Below, piece by piece: positions 34,731 through 43,466 of a DNA stretch of 64,000 nucleotides. The stretch is from CAYUPY01 sp964446595. Its GTDB lineage: Bacteria > Patescibacteriota > Dojkabacteria > J137 > JAEUSD01. The DNA is taken from the NCBI GenBank assembly GCA_964446595.1, contig CAYUPY010000001.1, positions 1 to 64,000 of the forward strand, written 5' to 3'. The notes below the pieces were generated by a model. The model saw only the letters and a program-made list of their open reading frames with translations. It had not been told where the DNA came from and searched no databases. A program made the translations under genes and the position numbers. The first letter of the stretch is position 1. Each line of letters opens with the position of its first letter.

Positions 34731-36407
34731 ATGCCCAACTCCGCACAAAAAGAAACAATTAAGGTAATTGATTTACTCGTTGAACAAAACTTTATTGATG
34801 CGGAGACTGCCACAGAGGCTAAAGAAAAAGGTGGAAAAGATGGCCCTGTAGCTTATTTGATTGAGCGCGGTAAAATCACCAAAAACTTGGTAGGCCAGGC
34901 AATTGCAGAATACTACAAGCTGCCCTATGGTTATCTAGACATTGGTCAAGTTGACAAGTCAGTATTAGGGCAAGTGCCTCAGCAGTTAGCTTATGAAATG
35001 AGAGCTATTGCTCTAGAAGTTACTGAGGAGCAAGCCATTATTGTTACTGATTCTCCACACAAAGTTGAGTTAATTAACGAAGTCTTAGCTGAGATTTTCC
35101 CTGATCGTAAGATTGTGTTCAAGTACGCACTTCCTGATGAAATTGATGAAGCCTTACGTGCATATCAAAGCTCAATTACAGAGAAGATTGAAGAAATTCT
35201 TAAAGAAAAACAAGGCTTTGCTAGTAAGATCTTCACAGCCATGGTGGAGGAATCTATTGCCCAGAACGTTTCCGACATTCACATGGAACCCGCTGATGAA
35301 TATGTGAAAATTCGATTCCGTATTGACGGAAGTCTGGTAGAAATCACCCGTATTGAAAAAGATATATATGCCAACCTTATCAATCATATTAAAATCTTAG
35401 CTAAGCTAAGAATCGACAAGCATTACAACCCTCAAGATGGAGCTATCCGGTTCAAAACGAAAATCGGTAATGTGGATTTGCGTGTGTCTCTCGTACCTCT
35501 ATTGGAAGGTGAAAAAACTGTAATTCGTATTCTTTCTAATTACGCACGTCAACTTTCATTATCCGAACTAGGTTTATCAGAAGTAAGTCGTAGGTTAGTA
35601 AGTAAAGCTAGTAAACTTACCTATGGAATGATTTTAACGACTGGTCCTACGGGTTCAGGTAAAACTACAACTTTGTATTCTATTTTAAGAATTCTAAATA
35701 CACCAGAAACAAATATCACTACTATTGAAGACCCAGTAGAGTACAGGGTTGAAGGTGTAAACCAGATTCAAGTGAATCGTGATAACGATATTACTTTTGC
35801 TTCAGGACTGCGTTCGATTGTACGTCAGGACCCGAATATTATTCTGGTAGGAGAAATACGCGATCAAGAAACTGTAGAAATTGCTGTTAACGCCTCCCTA
35901 ACAGGACATTTGCTGCTATCAAGCTTTCACGCTAACGATGCAGCCTCTACTATCCCTCGTATTCTGGAGATGGGAACAGAGCCATTCTTGTTAGCATCAA
36001 CCTTAAAGCTGATTATCGCCCAAAGATTAGTTAGGCGCACTTGTCCTTATTGTAAAGTGAGTCACGAGTATGACAAACACGAGCTATCTGAACTCGTGCA
36101 CGACTATAAAAAATTCTTTGAGCACGATTCTGCACGTCTTTATCGAGGTAAGGGTTGTGATCGTTGTAATGGCACTGGTTTCCTGGGCAGAGTGGGTATT
36201 TTTGAATTAATCTACGTCACGGAAGCAATTCAAGACTTAATTCTCAAAAGATCTTCTGCTAAAGAAATCTGGGAAGCAGCTCGTGATGAAGGTGCTGTGT
36301 CTTTCTTTGAAGATGGTCTACTTAAGGTAAGAGAAGGAAATGTAGCTCTTGAAGAACTTGTGCGAGTTGCCCCTCAAGAGATTGATAGTGAGAGCGTTTA
36401 CAGCTAA
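34731..36407 (+). CDS. pilB: type IV pilus assembly ATPase PilB
   Basis: PilB (558 aa) is the hexameric ATPase that drives pilus extension. The N-terminal MshEN/T2SSE_N-like region spans about 1-150. The catalytic part has the Asp box region (VEEGIAQNVSDIHMEPA-like, here VSDIHMEPADEYVKIRF), Walker A GPTGSGKTTT, and Walker B with ILVGEIRDQET. The His box is LTGHLLLSSFHANDA, and a zinc-binding tetracysteine follows (CPYC and CDRCNGTGFLGRVG). All functional motifs are intact. It follows the receiver gene and precedes pilC by 8 bases in the same operon. pilT, pilM/N/O and the prepilin peptidase are not in this window. Confidence 0.96.
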   Translation: MPNSAQKETIKVIDLLVEQNFIDAETATEAKEKGGKDGPVAYLIERGKITKNLVGQAIAEYYKLPYGYLDIGQVDKSVLGQVPQQLAYEMRAIALEVTEEQAIIVTDSPHKVELINEVLAEIFPDRKIVFKYALPDEIDEALRAYQSSITEKIEEILKEKQGFASKIFTAMVEESIAQNVSDIHMEPADEYVKIRFRIDGSLVEITRIEKDIYANLINHIKILAKLRIDKHYNPQDGAIRFKTKIGNVDLRVSLVPLLEGEKTVIRILSNYARQLSLSELGLSEVSRRLVSKASKLTYGMILTTGPTGSGKTTTLYSILRILNTPETNITTIEDPVEYRVEGVNQIQVNRDNDITFASGLRSIVRQDPNIILVGEIRDQETVEIAVNASLTGHLLLSSFHANDAASTIPRILEMGTEPFLLASTLKLIIAQRLVRRTCPYCKVSHEYDKHELSELVHDYKKFFEHDSARLYRGKGCDRCNGTGFLGRVGIFELIYVTEAIQDLILKRSSAKEIWEAARDEGAVSFFEDGLLKVREGNVALEELVRVAPQEIDSESVYS

Positions 36408-36415
36408 ACTGCAAT

Positions 36416-37804
36416 ATGAAGAAAAAAGCTAGATGGATAAATCCGCTTGCCAAGTTGATGGAAAGTATCAACGATCCAGACGGTGGTTTACAGTTCTCAT
36501 ATCAAGTAACCCAAAAGAGAAGACTTTTCGATTCTTTGGCAGCCATGTTGAGGGCCGGGATCGATATCACTGCTGCACTTGAGAGTTTGCTGCGGGAACG
36601 GCGTAGCACTTTTGAAACAAATCTTATCACTCAAATGGTTGCTGACTTGCATGATGGTATGCCTATTTGGAAGACCCTAGAGAAGTATGACATGGTTCCC
36701 ACTCAATTGTTGGCACTAGTAAGAATTGGTGAGGAATCAGGTACTTTGCCTCAAAATATTCGAGCGGTGCAAAGACAGATGACAAAAAACAAGCAGTTTA
36801 CGGCCAGACTTCGTTCGGCTAGTCTTTACCCTGCATTTGTGTTTGTGTTGCTAATGGTAGTCACTACTGTGGTCATGGTATTTGTGTTGCCCAGATTGGC
36901 CGATGTGTATGACAGTTTTGGCAATGATCTTCCGTGGTATACAGAGGCACTAATTACATTGGGAGAGTTTATGGAAAAATATGGGTTAGTTGTTGTACCA
37001 TGGTTTATAATTCTGACGATTTTAGCTGTTTATTTTGCCTTCTTCCATAAAAAGTACAAATGGATAGGTGAAAGAATCATGTTTAATTTTCCATTGATTG
37101 GAAAATTAGTTATCGAGTTGCAGGTAGCCCGCATGGGTCAGATGCTTCATAACCTAACAATGGGTGGTATCACTATAGATAAAGCATTAGCTCTGCTAGT
37201 AGACACCACAGACAATCATATTTATCGTAACTTTTACGCGCAAATTAACTACGAATTACTTCAAGGTCATACAATCGGTTACGCTTTTCAAAAAATAAAA
37301 CGCTCTTCTAAAATCCTACCGTTAGTAGCCCAGCAGATGATTATTAGTGGAGAACAAACTGGAGAGCTTGTACTGTCTTTTCAACAAGTTGGGGAAGAAT
37401 TTGAACAGCGCACCGAAACTTCTGCCAAAGACTTTGGCACAGTATTTGAACCAATTTTGATCGTTGGAGTATGGATAGGTGTAGCATTAGTAGCCTTTGC
37501 CGTAATTATTCCGTTGTACAGCGTTGTTGGCAACTTTGATTCTATTACTAACCCCACCACCGCTTCACCAAACGATCTCTCTACATCTGGTGTCATAGAT
37601 TTTGGGAATAACAATGACGGTGAGGATGAAGGTGGTGACTCTTTGGAAGACATTTTCAATCAAAATAAAACCAGCAGTAGCCAGACATCGTCCAGCACCA
37701 GTGTTAGCACTTCAAGCGCAGCTAGAAGTGCGGAAGAAACTAAGGATGATGAATTAAGTGGTGTCGAAGAAGGGTCAGATATTGATTTTAGCCCTGACAG
37801 ATAG
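36416..37804 (+). CDS. pilC: type IV pilus inner-membrane platform protein PilC with acidic Ser-rich tail
   Basis: PilC/GspF (462 aa) is the membrane platform that couples PilB to the growing pilus. Two T2SSF domains (about 35-155 and 215-345) and three membrane segments (about 140-165, 190-210 and 340-365) are visible, with family phrases MLRAGIDITAALE, VRIGEESGTLP and MIISGEQTGEL. Unlike typical PilC, which ends just after the last helix (about 400 aa), this protein has an extra 85-residue tail. The tail is rich in Ser, Thr, Asp and Glu (TSSSQTSSSTSVSTSS) and is probably disordered. By PilC topology the tail would be exposed, perhaps outside the cell. The gene starts 8 bases after pilB. Confidence 0.94.
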   Translation: MKKKARWINPLAKLMESINDPDGGLQFSYQVTQKRRLFDSLAAMLRAGIDITAALESLLRERRSTFETNLITQMVADLHDGMPIWKTLEKYDMVPTQLLALVRIGEESGTLPQNIRAVQRQMTKNKQFTARLRSASLYPAFVFVLLMVVTTVVMVFVLPRLADVYDSFGNDLPWYTEALITLGEFMEKYGLVVVPWFIILTILAVYFAFFHKKYKWIGERIMFNFPLIGKLVIELQVARMGQMLHNLTMGGITIDKALALLVDTTDNHIYRNFYAQINYELLQGHTIGYAFQKIKRSSKILPLVAQQMIISGEQTGELVLSFQQVGEEFEQRTETSAKDFGTVFEPILIVGVWIGVALVAFAVIIPLYSVVGNFDSITNPTTASPNDLSTSGVIDFGNNNDGEDEGGDSLEDIFNQNKTSSSQTSSSTSVSTSSAARSAEETKDDELSGVEEGSDIDFSPDR

Positions 37805-37809
37805 ACTGC

Positions 37810-38259
37810 ATGCAACCTTATCTTAAAAAAGTATCAGCTTTCACCTTACTTGAGGTGATATTAGTGGTAGCAATTCTAGCTTTATTAGTTAGTGCTGGTT
37901 TATCTATTGGCATCCGTTCATTTAGCCAGCAGCAGCTAACGGCAAATAGGGATCTAGTGGTGAACATGTTGTATCAAGCTCAAGCATACGCCAGAGCAGG
38001 TGTGAATGATACAAATTGGGGAATTCGTATTCAGCCAAACAATCAGTTGTACTTGTTTTCGGGCAACACTTTTGCCACCAGAGATGTAAGTGAGGATGTT
38101 ATCTTTAACCTAAGTGATACCATAGTGGCAAGCGGAACAACAGAAATTGTATTTAATAGAGTTTCTGGCTTTCCAGTTAGCACCGCCGCCATCAGCATAG
38201 CTGATGGCGGCGAAACTTTACCTATAAACATCAACAGCATTGGGACAATTGACCTGTAA
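37810..38259 (+). CDS. type IV pseudopilin (GspH/FimT-like)
   Basis: A 149-residue prepilin-like protein. The leader ends KKVSA before the mature FTLLEVILVVAILALLVSAG helix, with Glu at mature position 5, so it should be cut and methylated by a prepilin peptidase encoded elsewhere. The C-terminal domain (YQAQAYARAGVNDTNWGIRI) resembles GspH/FimT minor pilins that initiate pilus assembly. It lies 5 bases after pilC. Its 3' end contains a 12-bp perfect hairpin (38184-38212) and overlaps the next pilin gene by 20 bases. Confidence 0.9.
   Translation: MQPYLKKVSAFTLLEVILVVAILALLVSAGLSIGIRSFSQQQLTANRDLVVNMLYQAQAYARAGVNDTNWGIRIQPNNQLYLFSGNTFATRDVSEDVIFNLSDTIVASGTTEIVFNRVSGFPVSTAAISIADGGETLPININSIGTIDL
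38184..38212. repeat. 12-bp intragenic perfect hairpin
   Basis: CGCCGCCATCAG (38184-38195), loop CATAG, CTGATGGCGGCG (38201-38212), inside the pseudopilin gene just before the start of the first propeller-CBM pilin. Confidence 0.9.
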
Positions 38260-40012
38260 CCAAAAGTTACCCAGTTTTTCCGCGGTAGAGATTATTATTA
38301 GTGTGGCAGTTATTGCTTTTGTTGTAATCACTATTGCAGGTACAATCATTGGAGCCACAACTGGTCCAGCCTCGACTGCTGAACAAACCCAAGCTGCTGA
38401 ATTATTAAATGAAGGATTTACAGCTGTTAAAGCTATTAGGGACAACGATTTTGCTTTACTGTTAGCAGGCTCACATGGGCTTCAAAATAACGGTAATCAA
38501 TGGGAATTAAATGGAAGCAGTGATTCAATTGAAGGCTTTACCCGTACTGTTTCCATTACAAACATAGATGCGAATACTAAAGAAGTGACAGTAGATATTA
38601 GCTGGACTCCACAATTAGGAGGTCCAAAGTCTATCAGTTCGAGCCAGGTAATTACTAACTACTTAAGAACAGTGGCGATCAATCCCCCTACCGGCACTCC
38701 AGTAGACTGGTCAACTCCTCAAATAGTTGGAAGAGGAAACACAACTGGCAATAACGACGGTCGTGATGTGCGTATAAACGGTAACTATGCCTACGTAATA
38801 AATTCTGGGGGTAACAACGACTTTACAGTGTTCGATATCTCAGATATTACTAATCCCACCAGCATCGCCACCCTAAACGTGGCTAATAATGCAGCACGTA
38901 TGGCTTATAGTAATGACTATGTGTATATCTCTTCCAGTGACAACAACAATGAAATCACAGTAGTAAATGTCTCTAGTCCTAGCAACCCAAATATTGCTAC
39001 CACGATTAATTTACCCCGTAATGCAAACGTAAATGGTCTATCAATTCGTGACAATTACCTATACGCCACGCGCAGCAGAGACACTGGGAACGGCGCAGAC
39101 GAATTTATTGTCATTGATATTGCTAACCCAAGCAGTCCCAATATTGTAGGTGGTGTGAACTTAAATCAAACAGTTTTTGATGTTACTTTAGTCGGAAACT
39201 ATGCATATTTATCTTCAGCAAATAACGCCGCAGAAGGATACATTATAAATGTCACTAACCCGACCAATCCTACCACTGCTGGAACTATTAACTTGTCAGG
39301 CAACAACGATGGTTATACAGTGGGGGCCACAAGCACTCATTTATTTCTTGCCAGACTAAATAGTAATGTACATGTCTTTAGCCTCAGCAACCCTACTAAT
39401 CCTCAAGAGGTGGCTGTTTTTGATGCCGCGGGTAGAGTTGAAAGGATTATGTTCGATCCCACTTCAACTTATGCCTTTATGCCAAATAGTCAGAACTATA
39501 ATATGGACTTTGAAGTGGTGGATATTAGTACTATTACATCTCCAGTACAAATTGACCACCTAAATACAAATGGCATTCAGTACAGCATGGACTTTGACCC
39601 ATCACGCAACTTAATAACTTTAGTAGGAAACGCCGATAACGAAGAGTTACTGTTAATTTCCGATAAAGTGGTATTGGCCCCGGGCGAGGATCTTTGCAGG
39701 GTAAACTATAATATTGGAAGTCAGTGGGCTACAGGATTTACGGTAACTGTGGTAGTTAATAATATTAGCAGTAGTGACATTAGTAGTTGGCAAATTGCAT
39801 GGGGCTTTGATGGCAACCAGAACATAATTAACTATTGGAACGCCAATATTTCTCAGAGCGGACAAAATGTTATTGGTGAGAACCTTACCTATAACTCTAC
39901 TATCCCTGCGGGCGGCAACCAGTCATTTGGCTTCCAGGCCACATACTCTGGCACAAATGGTCCAATTACTAGCGATCAATTTACTGTTAACGGCATTCAA
40001 TGCGTAAACTAA
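38240..40012 (+). CDS. minor pilin fused to beta-propeller and CBM2-like module (copy 1)
   Basis: A 590-residue chimera. The N-terminus is a class III-type prepilin: short leader, then FSAVEIIISVAVIAFVV with Glu at mature position 5. Residues about 50-150 are a pilin-like domain, and about 160-475 hold LVIVD-type repeats forming a beta-propeller (recurring VFDISDITNPTSI, VIDIANPSSPNIV, VFSLSNPTNPQEV). Residues about 483-590 match family 2 carbohydrate-binding modules: Cys at both ends (EDLCRVNY, NGIQCVN), SQWATGF, INYWNANISQSG, NSTIPAGG and SFGFQATYSG. Two of the usual three binding tryptophans remain and a Tyr replaces the third. The start is probably TTG 38240 (TTG 38249 is an alternative), overlapping the previous gene. 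It is predicted to display a polysaccharide-binding head on the pilus. Confidence 0.9.
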   Translation: MGQLTCNQKLPSFSAVEIIISVAVIAFVVITIAGTIIGATTGPASTAEQTQAAELLNEGFTAVKAIRDNDFALLLAGSHGLQNNGNQWELNGSSDSIEGFTRTVSITNIDANTKEVTVDISWTPQLGGPKSISSSQVITNYLRTVAINPPTGTPVDWSTPQIVGRGNTTGNNDGRDVRINGNYAYVINSGGNNDFTVFDISDITNPTSIATLNVANNAARMAYSNDYVYISSSDNNNEITVVNVSSPSNPNIATTINLPRNANVNGLSIRDNYLYATRSRDTGNGADEFIVIDIANPSSPNIVGGVNLNQTVFDVTLVGNYAYLSSANNAAEGYIINVTNPTNPTTAGTINLSGNNDGYTVGATSTHLFLARLNSNVHVFSLSNPTNPQEVAVFDAAGRVERIMFDPTSTYAFMPNSQNYNMDFEVVDISTITSPVQIDHLNTNGIQYSMDFDPSRNLITLVGNADNEELLLISDKVVLAPGEDLCRVNYNIGSQWATGFTVTVVVNNISSSDISSWQIAWGFDGNQNIINYWNANISQSGQNVIGENLTYNSTIPAGGNQSFGFQATYSGTNGPITSDQFTVNGIQCVN

Positions 40013-41748
40013 AAGCTTTCTCTGCTGTAGAAATAATTATTAGCGTGGCAATTATTGCTTTTGTAGTTATTGGCGTAGCAGGAGTCATAATTGGGGCAAC
40101 TACTGGCCCCACTAATACCTCATTACAAACTAAAGCCAATGAGATCTTAAATGAAGGCTTTACAGCTGTAAAATCTATCAGAGATAGAGATTTTGCTTCT
40201 CTTTTAGCCGGCGAGCATGGGGTTCAAAATACTAGTAATCAGTGGCAACTCAACGGGAGTAGCGACATCCAAGATGGCTTTACTAGAAGGGTCAACATCA
40301 CCAATGTAGATACTAATACCAAACAAATTTTGATCCAAGTCGATTGGGCTAGTGAGCTAGGCGGTACTAAGAGTATTTCTTCGACCCAAATAATTACTAA
40401 TTATCGCCGGAGCGTGGAGATAGCACCACCGCCAGGCTTACCAACTACAGACTGGTCAACGCCGCAAATTGTCGGCAAGGTAAATTTACCTGCGGATGGA
40501 AGAGATGTGCGTCTGAACGGTAATTATGCTTATGTGATTACGACAGGAAGCAATAATGACTTTTTAATCTTTGATATCTCAAATCCTGCCAGTCCTACTC
40601 AAGTAAGTTCACTGAATATTGTCAATAACCCGGTACGCATGGATTATGCGAACGACTATGTATACGTTACTACTAGCAATCTCAAAGAAATAGTGGTGAT
40701 TAATGTTGCCAATCCTACTAATCCTTCCTTGGTTAGACAAATTGACCTACCTACTGGAGCCGATGCTAACGGGTTACGTGTGGTAGGTGAATACTTGTAC
40801 GTTACACGAGCCTCTAATTCGAAAGCCAATTCAAATGAGGTGACTGTGCTTAGCCTTTCAAATCCAGGAAATCCAACTGTAGTTGGAGGTTTTAACCCAA
40901 ACCAGACAATATATGACATTGAGGTGGTAGGAGACTATGCGTATGCAACTTCTGCTTGGAACGACGGTGAGGTATATATTTTAAATGTTAGTAACCCAGC
41001 CGCTCCCACTAGTGCTGGCACTATCAATCTCCAAGGCAATGTGAATGGCTATTTTATTGGGCGTACAGGCAGATATCTATTTGTAGGCAGAACAAATACC
41101 AATGTAGTTATTTACGATATTCTTAATCCCACCTCTCCACAAGAAGTAGCTGCCTATACGGTTGCTGGCACTCCGCAGCGAATTATCTTTGATACTAGTG
41201 GACAATATGGATTTATTCCGAATAGCACAAATTATAACGCTGACTTCGAGGTCCTAGACCTTTCAACAATTACTAGCCCCAACCAACTTGATATCCTTAA
41301 TAATGCAGGCACTCAGTACAGTGCTGATTATGATAGTACTCAAAACTTAATCGCACTAGTAGGAAATGGGGTTAACGAACGTTTGATTTTGGTTAAGGAT
41401 CAAGTAGAACTGGAGCCTGGCGAAGACCTGTGCATGGTTAACTATACGATCCAGAACCAATGGGCGAATGGATTCGTAGTTGATGTCAGAATTAATAACG
41501 TTAGTAATAATGAAATTAGCAGTTGGAAAATAGAGTGGAATTTTCCAGGAGATCAGAATATTATTAATTACTGGAATGTTAATCTCTCACAAAGCGGTCA
41601 AGCTGTAATAGGGGAGAATTTAGGCTACAATTCTACGATACCGGTGGGGGGAAGCCAGACGTTTGGTTTCCAGGCAACTTACAGTGGCGCAAATGCTGCT
41701 TTAGCGAGCGATCAATTTACTGTTAATAGAGTGCAATGTATAAACTAG
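40000..41748 (+). CDS. minor pilin fused to beta-propeller and CBM2-like module (copy 2)
   Basis: A tandem paralog (582 aa) of the preceding gene, overlapping it by 13 bases. The same order is seen: prepilin leader MRKLKA then FSAVEIIISVAIIAFVV, a pilin-like domain, a propeller with LVIVD repeats (IFDISNPASPTQV, VLSLSNPGNPTVV, YILNVSNPAAPTSA) and a C-terminal CBM2-like module from about 475. That module shows EDLCMVNYTI, QWANGF, INYWNVNLSQSG, NSTIPVGG and TFGFQATYSG and ends VQCIN. Identity with copy 1 is high in the pilin helix and CBM and lower in the propeller surface, as expected if the propellers have diverged in ligand or partner. The duplication is probably old rather than recent. Confidence 0.9.
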   Translation: MRKLKAFSAVEIIISVAIIAFVVIGVAGVIIGATTGPTNTSLQTKANEILNEGFTAVKSIRDRDFASLLAGEHGVQNTSNQWQLNGSSDIQDGFTRRVNITNVDTNTKQILIQVDWASELGGTKSISSTQIITNYRRSVEIAPPPGLPTTDWSTPQIVGKVNLPADGRDVRLNGNYAYVITTGSNNDFLIFDISNPASPTQVSSLNIVNNPVRMDYANDYVYVTTSNLKEIVVINVANPTNPSLVRQIDLPTGADANGLRVVGEYLYVTRASNSKANSNEVTVLSLSNPGNPTVVGGFNPNQTIYDIEVVGDYAYATSAWNDGEVYILNVSNPAAPTSAGTINLQGNVNGYFIGRTGRYLFVGRTNTNVVIYDILNPTSPQEVAAYTVAGTPQRIIFDTSGQYGFIPNSTNYNADFEVLDLSTITSPNQLDILNNAGTQYSADYDSTQNLIALVGNGVNERLILVKDQVELEPGEDLCMVNYTIQNQWANGFVVDVRINNVSNNEISSWKIEWNFPGDQNIINYWNVNLSQSGQAVIGENLGYNSTIPVGGSQTFGFQATYSGANAALASDQFTVNRVQCIN

Positions 41749-42239
41749 TTAAAAAAGGTAGTATGGCGGCCACAACCTTATTTGAGTTAATTATATATAT
41801 TGGCGTGGCCGCCATCATCGGCATAGTAGTGGTAAACCTTTGGCAAATAATCCAGCAAACTAACCAGCGTAATCAAGTAGTACAACTAACCACCCATCAA
41901 GCAAATAGTGCCATGCAGGTAATGTTATACCTGGTCGAAGTAGCTGATAGTGTTACTGCGCCAGCCACAGGGGATAATGCTAGTACACTTCAACTCGTAA
42001 TCAGCGGAGTCAACAATACGATTTCAGTCCAAGGGGATAGACTGCGCCTAACACAAGGCGCCAGTGAAATTGACCTTACAACCAGTGATTTTAATATTTC
42101 AGGCTTCAGCGTTAGTAATGCGGGAAGTTCAAATGACAGTATTCAAATAAGCTTTCAACTGGCTCCAGATAACCCAGATAACGAACCGAGTCTAGATTTT
42201 ACATATGTAGCTTCAGGAAATTATGCTAGACCTTACTAA
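41736..42239 (+). CDS. minor pilin (GspJ/PilW-like)
   Basis: A 167-residue pilin-like protein. A short basic leader (KLVKKGSMAA) precedes TTLFELIIYIGVAAIIGIVV, with Glu at mature position 5. The remainder (VTAPATGDNASTLQLVISGV, IDLTTSDFNISGFSVSN) has the look of GspJ/PilW-type minor pilins. It overlaps the preceding propeller pilin gene by 13 bases and the next gene by 17, so translation is probably coupled through the cluster. A widely spaced 11-bp inverted repeat (41763-41815) lies in its 5' region. Confidence 0.85.
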   Translation: MYKLVKKGSMAATTLFELIIYIGVAAIIGIVVVNLWQIIQQTNQRNQVVQLTTHQANSAMQVMLYLVEVADSVTAPATGDNASTLQLVISGVNNTISVQGDRLRLTQGASEIDLTTSDFNISGFSVSNAGSSNDSIQISFQLAPDNPDNEPSLDFTYVASGNYARPY

Positions 42240-42627
42240 ACAAGAAAAGTTTGACGGCTACATTGCCTTAACAAGTGTGATGATTTTATTAATAATCGTG
42301 GGAGTATTTATGAGTTACGGCTTTCTGAATATTATTAGCTTTAATGATACTAGTTCAGTAACCCGCGACGCTGTGCAGGCGCACAGCGTCGCCAACTCCT
42401 GTGCTGAAATCGCCATCAGTCAGCTTCAGGAGGATTTTACCTATGCTGCAGGCAGTGTTTACGGAGTGGGAAGTTACACTTGTACCGTCTCTAGTATCAC
42501 AGGCACGGGCAATACAAACCGTACTGTGGAGACTACTGCCCAAGTAGGGCTTTCCCTAGTTAGGGTGCAGGTAGTTATTGACACAATTCGTCCAAATGTC
42601 ATAATAAGCCAATGGGAAAGAATCTAA
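42223..42627 (+). CDS. PilX/GspK-like minor pilin without classical cleavage site
   Basis: A 134-residue protein with one N-terminal hydrophobic helix (YIALTSVMILLIIVGVFMSYG) and a small Ser/Thr-rich exterior with two cysteines (NSCAEIAISQLQEDF, YTCTV). The helix lacks the Glu at mature position 5, as do many GspK/PilX-type tip subunits, and DG before YIAL is a plausible cleavage site. The NSCAEIA sequence is typical of PilX-like proteins. It overlaps both neighbours. A 12-bp perfect hairpin at 42365-42392 is within its coding sequence. Confidence 0.8.
   Translation: MLDLTKQEKFDGYIALTSVMILLIIVGVFMSYGFLNIISFNDTSSVTRDAVQAHSVANSCAEIAISQLQEDFTYAAGSVYGVGSYTCTVSSITGTGNTNRTVETTAQVGLSLVRVQVVIDTIRPNVIISQWERI
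42365..42392. repeat. 12-bp intragenic perfect hairpin
   Basis: GCGACGCTGTGC (42365-42376), loop AGGC, GCACAGCGTCGC (42381-42392), inside the PilX-like gene. Confidence 0.9.
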
Positions 42628-43043
42628 AACCCGCATTTACTTTAATCGAAATTGTTTTAGCTATTGCTGTCCTTGCAATTCTGAGTGCAGCTACCATTAG
42701 TGCGGTAAATCCAGCACTGCGGCTTTCACAAGCAAGGAACCTAGAACGTAGCAGCCATGTTGCGCAAATTTTAGCGGGAGTGAAAGGCTACGCATCGGAA
42801 CAGGGTCAACAACTTTCAGATCTCGGCTCTATACCTACATGCCCGTCTACAGCAACTATTGGAACAGCTGGTATTAATCTAGGGGCTACATTAGTAGATG
42901 AGTACATTACCCAAATGCCAACAGATCCCACAACTGGCAACTTGGCAAATACAGGGTATACAATATGTCGAACAGCCTCAGGAAGAGTAGAAGTAAGTGC
43001 ACCCAATGCAGAGTTAGGCGAAAATATATCTCTACGCTCATAG
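42612..43043 (+). CDS. type IV pilin/pseudopilin
   Basis: A 143-residue prepilin-like protein. Leader MGKNLKPA is followed by FTLIEIVLAIAVLAILSAAT, a textbook pilin helix with Glu at mature position 5. The mature part includes LEEM-like QARNLERSSHVAQILAGVKGY and a small C-terminal domain with two cysteines (TCPSTATIG, YTICRTAS), which are likely disulfide-bonded. It is the last gene of the pilus cluster and overlaps the previous gene by 16 bases. It may be the major subunit or another minor pilin. Expression level would decide. Confidence 0.9.
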   Translation: MGKNLKPAFTLIEIVLAIAVLAILSAATISAVNPALRLSQARNLERSSHVAQILAGVKGYASEQGQQLSDLGSIPTCPSTATIGTAGINLGATLVDEYITQMPTDPTTGNLANTGYTICRTASGRVEVSAPNAELGENISLRS

Positions 43044-43101
43044 CCCGACTAGTAGTATCCAATCTGGTAGCATAATTAAATATAATTCTGTATTATTAAA
43101 C

Positions 43102-43230
43102 ATGGACTTATTCATTTTCTTATCTCATTTTCTGTTTATTGGTGGTACCTTCTTTGGAGGGGTAGTTGTGGGTGTTACTTATAAAGACAAGCTAGTAAAA
43201 ACGGTCAAATTCCTGTTCAAGCAAAAATGA
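43102..43230 (+). CDS. small membrane protein, 42 aa
   Basis: A short reading frame, MDLFIFLSHFLFIGGTFFGG onward, with one membrane helix (about 4-26) and a basic tail (KDKLVKTVKFLFKQK). A good -10 TATAAT lies about 17 bases upstream of the ATG at 43102. Its TGA overlaps the next small ORF as ATGA, suggesting coupling. The composition is typical of LapA-like or other single-span small proteins, but no family is recognised. Confidence 0.6.
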   Translation: MDLFIFLSHFLFIGGTFFGGVVVGVTYKDKLVKTVKFLFKQK

Positions 43231-43331
43231 GTGCTTCAGAGACATCTCATGGATTTGACGACACTCAGTTACTCAACCAGCTTTTAGCCCTGGAGTTATC
43301 TGACATACAAGTCGTTGAGTACCACCTATAA
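43227..43331 (+). CDS. possible small protein, 34 aa, coupled to previous ORF
   Basis: An ATGA overlap at 43227-43230 begins MSASETSHGFDDTQLLNQLL and ends with VVEYHL before TAA. It is acidic and helical. Only the overlap and sensible composition support it, and it may be chance. The rest of the interval to 43466 shows AT-rich sequence with a TATATT/TATTAT-type -10 just before the next gene. Confidence 0.35.
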   Translation: MSASETSHGFDDTQLLNQLLALELSDIQVVEYHL

Positions 43332-43466
43332 AAAAAGTAGACATTTCTTGATAGCACTTAATAAGTGGCTAGATTCGTTTGAAAGCGAAGAATCGTAATT
43401 TTATATTTTCCCTACTTTGTGCTAAAGTCCATCACGTAATTACATTTGATATATTATATGTAAATA

